Part shown: positions 60,601 through 64,000 of the stretch, piece after piece | Layout of the letters: each line of letters begins with the position of its first letter | How positions within the stretch are numbered: the first letter of the stretch is position 1 | Assembly (NCBI RefSeq): GCF_001513955.1 | Contig: NZ_KQ948147.1 | Span: 506,532 to 570,531 of the forward strand | Direction of reading: 5' to 3' | DNA: 64,000 nt | Origin: Streptomyces pseudovenezuelae | GTDB taxonomy: Bacteria; Actinomycetota; Actinomycetes; Streptomycetales; Streptomycetaceae | Position numbers and translations under genes: made by a program | The notes under the pieces: model-generated | Database searches by the model: none | What the model was told of the DNA's origin: nothing | Seen by the model: only the letters and a program-made list of their open reading frames with translations

Positions 60601-61557
60601 GCACGCCAGGAGAAGGTGGAGTACTACGAGTCCGACTGGGGCGCGGTTCCGATGTTCTTCCGGCACGAACTGACGCTGAGCGGCGGCGATCACGTGCTCG
60701 ATGTCGTGGCCGACAGCGTCGACGCGCGCGACGGGATCTATGTCGACCTCGTGGCGGACGCGACCGCCTTGGTCAGCGGCCCGGGTTGGGAGGCCCGGAC
60801 GGGACAGTGGCACGGGCCGACCGTCGAACACGTGGGCCGTTGGGGGGAGTTGCAGCACTGCGGCGCCGCGGTACGGCCGCACCCGCTGCCCGGGGCCGAG
60901 TGGTTGGCCGGCGCCCCGGTGCTCGGCTCGTCCGTACTGCCGCTGCGGTCCACCGACGATCTTCGGGAGGCCGGGCAGCGCTTCCGGTTCACCGTGCCGG
61001 CGGGGACCGTGTCACTCGACCTGCCACTGGAACTCCCCGCCCGGGTGAGCGTCGACGGCGGCCCCGAACTGCCTCTGGAGGGACCCGAACTGACGTGGGA
61101 CCGACCGCTCGGCAAGGCCGCCGAGTGTGAAGTGGTCACCGCGCCCACGGCCGTTCTGCGCGGGGGCTCCGCCTGGAGCGGCCCGGTACGGGTCCGCACA
61201 GTGCCGGCGCCCTTGCCGCTGGGGGAGTGGAGTGAGCTGGGCCTGGGCGGTTGGAGCGGGGGTGTGACCTATGCGCGGACCCTGGAGGTGCCGGCCGGGC
61301 CGGACCCGGTGCTGGATCTGGGGCGGGTGCGCGGCAGCGTGGAGGTGCGCGTCGACGGTGAACTCGTCGGCGAGGCGTTCTGCGCGCCGTACCGCTTCGG
61401 GCTGCGGGGCACCGCCGGGCGTACCGTCCGCCTCGACGTGACCGTCCACAACACGCTGGCCCCGTATCTCGCCGAGGCCACGCCGACCGCCTGGGCCTTC
61501 CCCTCCCAGCTTCCGTCGGGGCTGCTGGGGCCGGTGCGGCTAGAACGGCGCGTCTGA
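57634..61557 (+). CDS. giant GH106-like glycosyl hydrolase (alpha-L-rhamnosidase type)
   Basis: A 1307-residue protein with no signal peptide. The N-terminal barrel begins PPRDFGPTPLWWWSGAKVTR and RLAWQLRRFADGGVHNLVVI, the opening typical of GH106-like alpha-L-rhamnosidases, and continues with LWFYDQIGFSGANVQGSITR, GSFQDELPATNSW, LLGCDQSHPARSG and GHERVWIESFHSSGWGGTLE. Later parts are beta-rich accessory domains with YASSR-like sheets and a jelly-roll end (about 1080-1300). It probably removes terminal rhamnose or a related sugar from an imported plant glycoside. GTG 57634 has GGAAGGA seven bases upstream. The 3' end overlaps the convergent LacI gene by 18 bp. Family call is by pattern; GH2-like or an unclassified family remains possible. 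Confidence 0.75.
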   Translation: MISPALRQLFDNPPRDFGPTPLWWWSGAKVTRDRLAWQLRRFADGGVHNLVVINLAPAGPTFGARTDDPVWFGEEWWARFTDACELAGDLGTRLWFYDQIGFSGANVQGSITRKHPEAAGRALRSRRTVVSGGTVALRGTETLVGAYDSAGGRLPVAGPARVEAPDGTEVRLVLAVPTAFDYLDPQSVGRLFDAIHHEYDRRVPGYLGNVIAGSFQDELPATNSWTARFPEEFRTRRGYDLLEHLPALFAGDDSDRAQRIRADYYAVRAELTEEALFRPLAAWHEERGLLLGCDQSHPARSGFPAQSTQLYTDYFRTHRWYSAAGSDHHGDAKVHSSMAHLYGHERVWIESFHSSGWGGTLEETYDWLLPFLRSGANLYNPHASYFGTAGGWFEWAPPSTDWRQPYWRQYPAFSRAVARICSILSWGAYSADVAVLHPTATMQALLPLDAPVQHFGDGRLGEDHADVDETQRDYLELCGTNNWLGPSVGALDRHRVSFDVIDDASVQGAKAGDGALRVRDLTYTAVLLPSASVLEHETARRLAELLDAGGRVVVVGRPPAQAAGLTGDDSVVTALLDHPRLERVTDAEAAAAAVADAAGYATGEVPLLVRRKGDEAVALVTGAFPDARTDPAGGRHEIDPARYARTSSVTVRAPVAEAEIWNPATGTRRPGRVTVTDGVSTVEVPLDGAPAVLVVWREGPPVDAGPPSATASTQWIDLSTGWEGRLAPTLDNTWGDLALPAGASLAEPQIWTMRWTETEDSWEPVRATYGNRVRVLPPVPSGQAPAPLDPAAVAQVLAGTLDLAPADWGVSLYSSSRGIPDPDGLLGNKGLVPEEFVRVPVPVNGTVARVRTVVETDHRGPADLHIGAAAVKRVWWNGSRLDTGDGYLASARVEVEQARNVLEYELADAQDRPQTISGAADTPLGSYFCLSRPDGFAPRPLFMRLPDGVRPDGSVTYRGRISAPGRGAAAVLVVGAAVGVTVLLDGAVVARQEKVEYYESDWGAVPMFFRHELTLSGGDHVLDVVADSVDARDGIYVDLVADATALVSGPGWEARTGQWHGPTVEHVGRWGELQHCGAAVRPHPLPGAEWLAGAPVLGSSVLPLRSTDDLREAGQRFRFTVPAGTVSLDLPLELPARVSVDGGPELPLEGPELTWDRPLGKAAECEVVTAPTAVLRGGSAWSGPVRVRTVPAPLPLGEWSELGLGGWSGGVTYARTLEVPAGPDPVLDLGRVRGSVEVRVDGELVGEAFCAPYRFGLRGTAGRTVRLDVTVHNTLAPYLAEATPTAWAFPSQLPSGLLGPVRLERRV

Positions 61558-62625
61558 GGAAGCGCGCGTGGAGTCCCGCAGGACCAGCGCCGGAGCGAAC
61601 ACCCGTGCCTCGTGCGCGTGTTCCGTGCGGGCCTCCACCTCGTCCAGGAGCATCTCGACGGCCGCCCGGCCGAGCTCCTCGACCGGCTGGCGGACCGTCG
61701 TCAGGGTGGTGCCGACGAAGCTCGCGATGTCCAGGTCGCCGTAACCGACCACCTGCACGTCCTCGGGGATCTTGACTCCGCGCTCGCCGAGCGCCCGGCA
61801 CAGCCCGGCCGCGAGGAAGTCGTTGGTGCAGAACACCCCGTCGGGCAACTCGTCCAGGCCGTGGGCGATGTCGCTGCCGTAGGCCACCGTCATCTCCTCG
61901 GCGACCACCTGGCCGAGCCGGGCCTCGCGCCGGGTGCGCACGGCCTGGCGGGCGCCCTGGTAGCGGTCGGCGCACTGACGGATCGTGCGCTCACCGTTGA
62001 CCACCAGGATGTCGCGCGCGCCTCGGTCGAGGAGGTGCTGCACGGCGACGCGGCCGCCCGCGATGTCGTCGACGGAGACCGAACAGCCCTCCTGGGCGGG
62101 CATCGCGCGGTCCGCCAGCACGAGCGGGATACCGCGCTCGCGCATGCGTGACAGCCGGGTGGGGTCGGCGCTGAGCGGGACCACCACCGCGCCGACCGCC
62201 CGCTGTTCTATGAGCATGGTGAAGTAGCCCTGCTCCCGCTCCGGCGCGTCCCCGCTGTCGCACAGCACGAGGGAATAGCCGTGTTCGTAGGCCGCGTCCG
62301 CGGCGCCGCGCGCGATGCGCGAGTAGAAGGAGTTGGCCACGTCCGGCAGCACCAGGCCGATCGACGACGAGTGCCCGGTGCGCAGACCGGCGGCTCCCGG
62401 ATGGGGGACGTAGTCGAGAGCGGCGACGGCGTCGCGGACGCGCTCCGCGGTGCGGGCGTTGACCCGCTCGGGCCGGTTCAGGACGTTCGACACCGTGGAG
62501 ACCGAGACCCCGGCGGCGGCCGCGACGTCCTGGATACGGGCGGGGCGAACCGAAATGGCGTCCACCCCCTCGCTGTTGCAGCCGTACGACCAGGCAGGAC
62601 GTAGTCCTCGGACGCTCTCTCCCAT
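61540..62625 (-). CDS. LacI-family repressor of the glycoside cluster
   Basis: A 361-residue LacI/GalR regulator. After a short tail the HTH is ARIQDVAAAAGVSVSTVSNV and LNRPERVNARTAERVRDAVA (about residues 28-75); the effector domain has IGLVLPDVANSFYSRIARGA, VGAVVVPLSADPTRLSRMRE and GVFCTNDFLAAGLCRALGER. I chose ATG 62625; a GTG about 60 bp further in is an alternative because it lies nearer the HTH. A perfect AAAACGTTTT palindrome sits 31 bp upstream of the start, and the same core occurs before the other two transcripts of the cluster, so autoregulation and cluster control are likely. The inducer is presumably the glycoside or its released sugar. Confidence 0.9.
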   Translation of the reverse strand: MGESVRGLRPAWSYGCNSEGVDAISVRPARIQDVAAAAGVSVSTVSNVLNRPERVNARTAERVRDAVAALDYVPHPGAAGLRTGHSSSIGLVLPDVANSFYSRIARGAADAAYEHGYSLVLCDSGDAPEREQGYFTMLIEQRAVGAVVVPLSADPTRLSRMRERGIPLVLADRAMPAQEGCSVSVDDIAGGRVAVQHLLDRGARDILVVNGERTIRQCADRYQGARQAVRTRREARLGQVVAEEMTVAYGSDIAHGLDELPDGVFCTNDFLAAGLCRALGERGVKIPEDVQVVGYGDLDIASFVGTTLTTVRQPVEELGRAAVEMLLDEVEARTEHAHEARVFAPALVLRDSTRASSDAPF

Positions 62626-62655
62626 GGGCGACGCAAGTCTACCCCGGGCACGGAT

Positions 62656-62665
62656 AAAACGTTTT
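62656..62665. promoter_or_regulatory. LacI-type operator, autoregulatory site
   Basis: AAAACGTTTT in CGGATAAAACGTTTTCCG, 31 bp upstream of the LacI gene. Same core as the sites at 57479 and 57581. Confidence 0.68.
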
Positions 62666-62880
62666 CCGTGCCGGTGCAACTCCCTGGACGCGGTGGGCGC
62701 CCGGAAGACGCCGGCCGTCGCCGACGACCACATGGACCGGACGTACTTCCTGTGCGGCGACGTGGACTTCGGCTGAGCCGCATCGAAAATCCGGCGAACC
62801 CGCACACCGTTCACCGGCCGGTCACGCGGAAACTGAACCGTAGTCATGACCGCACGGTCGCAGGGCGTTTTGGTGGTGGA

Positions 62881-62922
62881 GTGTCCGGCTTGGGAACCGC
62901 ACGGCGATGAAGGGCCGGACAC
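62881..62922 (+). other. hairpin in the gap before the small peptide gene
   Basis: GTGTCCGGC (62881-62889) and GCCGGACAC (62914-62922) pair perfectly over 9 bp, with further pairing outside. It lies 160 bp upstream of the peptide gene and could be an attenuator, a terminator from the left, or part of a long leader. The rest of the 459-bp gap (62626-63084) shows no other gene. Confidence 0.45.
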
Positions 62923-63084
62923 CACCGCGGCAAATCCTGTGAAGAACCCGGTGGATTGCGTGACCGTGTTGCGACGCCGGTGAAGCCGGGAACCGAACCG
63001 CCCGGTGAACCGGGGTCGGCCGACTGGCCGTGTCCATGCCCGGCGTGCTTCCATCCGGTGTCCCCACCTCCTCGAGGATTGCTC

Positions 63085-63303
63085 ATGCGAAAGGAACCGC
63101 GCGCCATGAACGTCGCCCCCCACATCGAGGCCGCCGAGCTCACCGACGCCGACCTGGACCAGGTCTCCGGCGGTGTCGCCGCCGCGACCGCCGCCGGTCT
63201 CCACCTCCAGGTGGCGCACCTCGAGGTCTGCGCCGACGCCGGTGCCTTCGTCTCCGCCGAGGGTGTCGCGCTCGGCGTCAACGCCCACGTCGGCGTGAAC
63301 TGA
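63085..63303 (+). CDS. small double-glycine-leader peptide, putative RiPP or bacteriocin precursor
   Basis: A 72-residue peptide. ATG 63085 is preceded by GAGGA at 63074-63078 with six bases spacing; a second in-frame ATG lies seven codons on. The first 30 residues form an acidic leader ending ELTDADLDQVSGG, which matches the LxxxDLxxVxGG signature of double-glycine leaders cleaved by C39-type peptidases. The 42-residue core is Ala/Val/Gly-rich with three His, one Cys, one Thr and one Ser, so it is not a typical lanthipeptide. It is followed by a strong terminator, and a cyclase-family gene comes next. No processing enzyme or transporter is in view, as the window ends soon after. Function unknown. 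Confidence 0.68.
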   Translation: MRKEPRAMNVAPHIEAAELTDADLDQVSGGVAAATAAGLHLQVAHLEVCADAGAFVSAEGVALGVNAHVGVN

Positions 63304-63316
63304 CCGAACACCCGCC

Positions 63317-63348
63317 ACGGGCCCCGGATCCTGTGATCCGGGGCCCGT
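63317..63348 (+). terminator. strong terminator after the small peptide gene
   Basis: ACGGGCCCCGGATC (63317-63330) and GATCCGGGGCCCGT (63335-63348) form a perfect 14-bp stem with a four-base loop, 13 bp after the stop codon. It isolates the peptide transcript from the cyclase gene. Confidence 0.85.
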
Positions 63349-63452
63349 CGTGGTTCCCGGGGGCACCCGCCGCGCCGCCTGCGGGAACGACGGTGACGCC
63401 GACGGCCGAGGCGGTGCCATGCTGGCAGTCCGGAGCGTTTCAGGAGGCCCTC

Positions 63453-64000
63453 ATGCACGAGCAGCCGTCCCTTCTCGCCGCGCTGGTGTCCGCCCTGCGG
63501 GCCGGCTCGATCGAGGTCGTCGATCTCACCTCGCCGTTGTCCTCCTCCACACCGGTGATCCAGCTTCCGCCGCAGTTCGGCCAGACGGCGGTCTTCGAGC
63601 TGGAGCAGATCAGCCGGTACGACGACCGTGGACCGGCCTGGTACTGGAACAATTTCCGCAGCGGAGAGCACACCGGCACCCACTTCGACGCCCCGAACCA
63701 CTGGGTGACCGGAAAGGACCTCGCCGACGTGGCGTCCGTGCCGGCGCAGCGGCTGATCGCCCCCGCCGCCGTCCTGGACTTCACCGCCGAGGCGGCCAAG
63801 GACCCCGACTTCCTCGTGGAGGTGGACCACGTCAGGATCTGGGAGGAACACAACGGGCCGCTGCCGGACGGGGGCTGGCTGTTCCTGCGCACCGGCTGGG
63901 ACGCCCGCTCGCACTCCCAGGAGGCCTTTCTCAACGCCGACGAGAACGGCCCGCACACACCCGGCCTGTCCCCGGAGTGCGCCCGCTGGGTCGCCGAGGA
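63453..64000 (+). CDS. cyclase-family protein, 5' part (kynurenine formamidase-like)
   Basis: The window ends inside this gene, so only about 182 residues are visible. It starts at ATG 63453 with CAGGAGG at 63441-63447. The metal-binding signature is GEHTGTHFDAPNHWV, the HxGTHxDxPxH motif of the cyclase/kynurenine formamidase superfamily, at about residues 72-86. Early residues EVVDLTSPLSSSTPVIQLPP also fit. Members hydrolyse N-formylkynurenine or isatin, or cyclise polyketide-type products; the role here is not known. It is separated from the peptide gene by a strong terminator, so co-function is only a positional guess. Confidence 0.85.
   Translation, partial: MHEQPSLLAALVSALRAGSIEVVDLTSPLSSSTPVIQLPPQFGQTAVFELEQISRYDDRGPAWYWNNFRSGEHTGTHFDAPNHWVTGKDLADVASVPAQRLIAPAAVLDFTAEAAKDPDFLVEVDHVRIWEEHNGPLPDGGWLFLRTGWDARSHSQEAFLNADENGPHTPGLSPECARWVAE

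Noticed and set aside
57466-60882. A 1138-codon open frame antisense to the GH106-like gene
   Set aside because: Gly/Arg/Asp/Val-rich composition typical of shadow frames in Streptomyces, no recognisable domain, and it overlaps clear operators and the real gene start.
62956-63084. N-terminal extension of the double-glycine peptide gene
   Set aside because: The frame is open upstream but the added residues are Pro-rich without any leader character, while ATG 63085 has a good ribosome site.

Overview
The window is high-GC actinomycete DNA and reads as a Streptomyces chromosome. The evidence is strong G/C third-position bias, many GTG starts and one TTG start, Tat and Sec secreted enzymes, a mycothiol-dependent enzyme family, many LacI-family regulators and a streptogrisin-type protease. 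It is an accessory, carbohydrate-oriented stretch with several independent sugar-use cassettes, two Ser/Thr kinases, and pockets of decayed genes. I saw no rRNA, tRNA, CRISPR array or intact insertion sequence.

Layout. 1-5900: end of a MarR regulator, a mycothiol-dependent isomerase-like protein, a divergent LysR / DJ-1 pair, a small unknown, an MFS transporter and an AraC regulator. 5900-9960: a decay zone holding an IclR-regulator pseudogene, an apparently intact MurJ-type lipid II flippase paralogue, and a broken zinc-ribbon/recombinase-like gene; a 69-bp imperfect direct repeat (59/69 identical) brackets this block. 10076-12783: GntP-type transporter plus glucarate dehydratase. 13037-16952: a small secreted HExxH protein behind a LacI-type palindrome, then a Tat-exported propeller/amidohydrolase fusion. 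17077-25500: a tightly packed set of SpoIIE-type phosphatase, a LacI-like sensor with no DNA-binding domain, a sugar ABC importer and a GH31 alpha-xylosidase. 25610-30210: GCS2-type ligase, Gfo/Idh and ThuA pair, streptogrisin-like protease.

30247-38324: two divergent Ser/Thr kinases. The left one has an extracellular beta-propeller. The right one is PknG-like and forms an overlapping operon with a membrane protein and a solute-binding lipoprotein, echoing the glnX-glnH-pknG arrangement of Corynebacterium and Mycobacterium. 38425-46098: membrane protein, LacI regulator, secreted glycerophosphodiesterase, DUF2071 protein, MMPL transporter and an FAD monooxygenase whose 3' end is partly duplicated. 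46384-49614: fused isobutyryl-CoA mutase IcmF. 49624-50744: an MFS pseudogene. 50827-53080: LacI regulator and GH5 glycosidase with an 18-bp palindrome between them. 53230-54500: membrane-anchored Mrr-like nuclease and an AhpD-like protein. 54597-62625: a glycoside cassette (sugar isomerase, MFS importer, giant GH106-like hydrolase, LacI repressor) in which the same AAAACGTT-core operator lies before all three transcription units. 63085-64000: a double-glycine-leader peptide with a strong terminator, and the start of a cyclase-family gene cut by the window edge.

The main leads are the SpoIIE phosphatase / HTH-less LacI / ABC / GH31 operon, the SBP / membrane / PknG-like sensing module with its large disordered kinase insert, and the small double-glycine peptide. 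All functions are inferred from sequence patterns; no database search was run.
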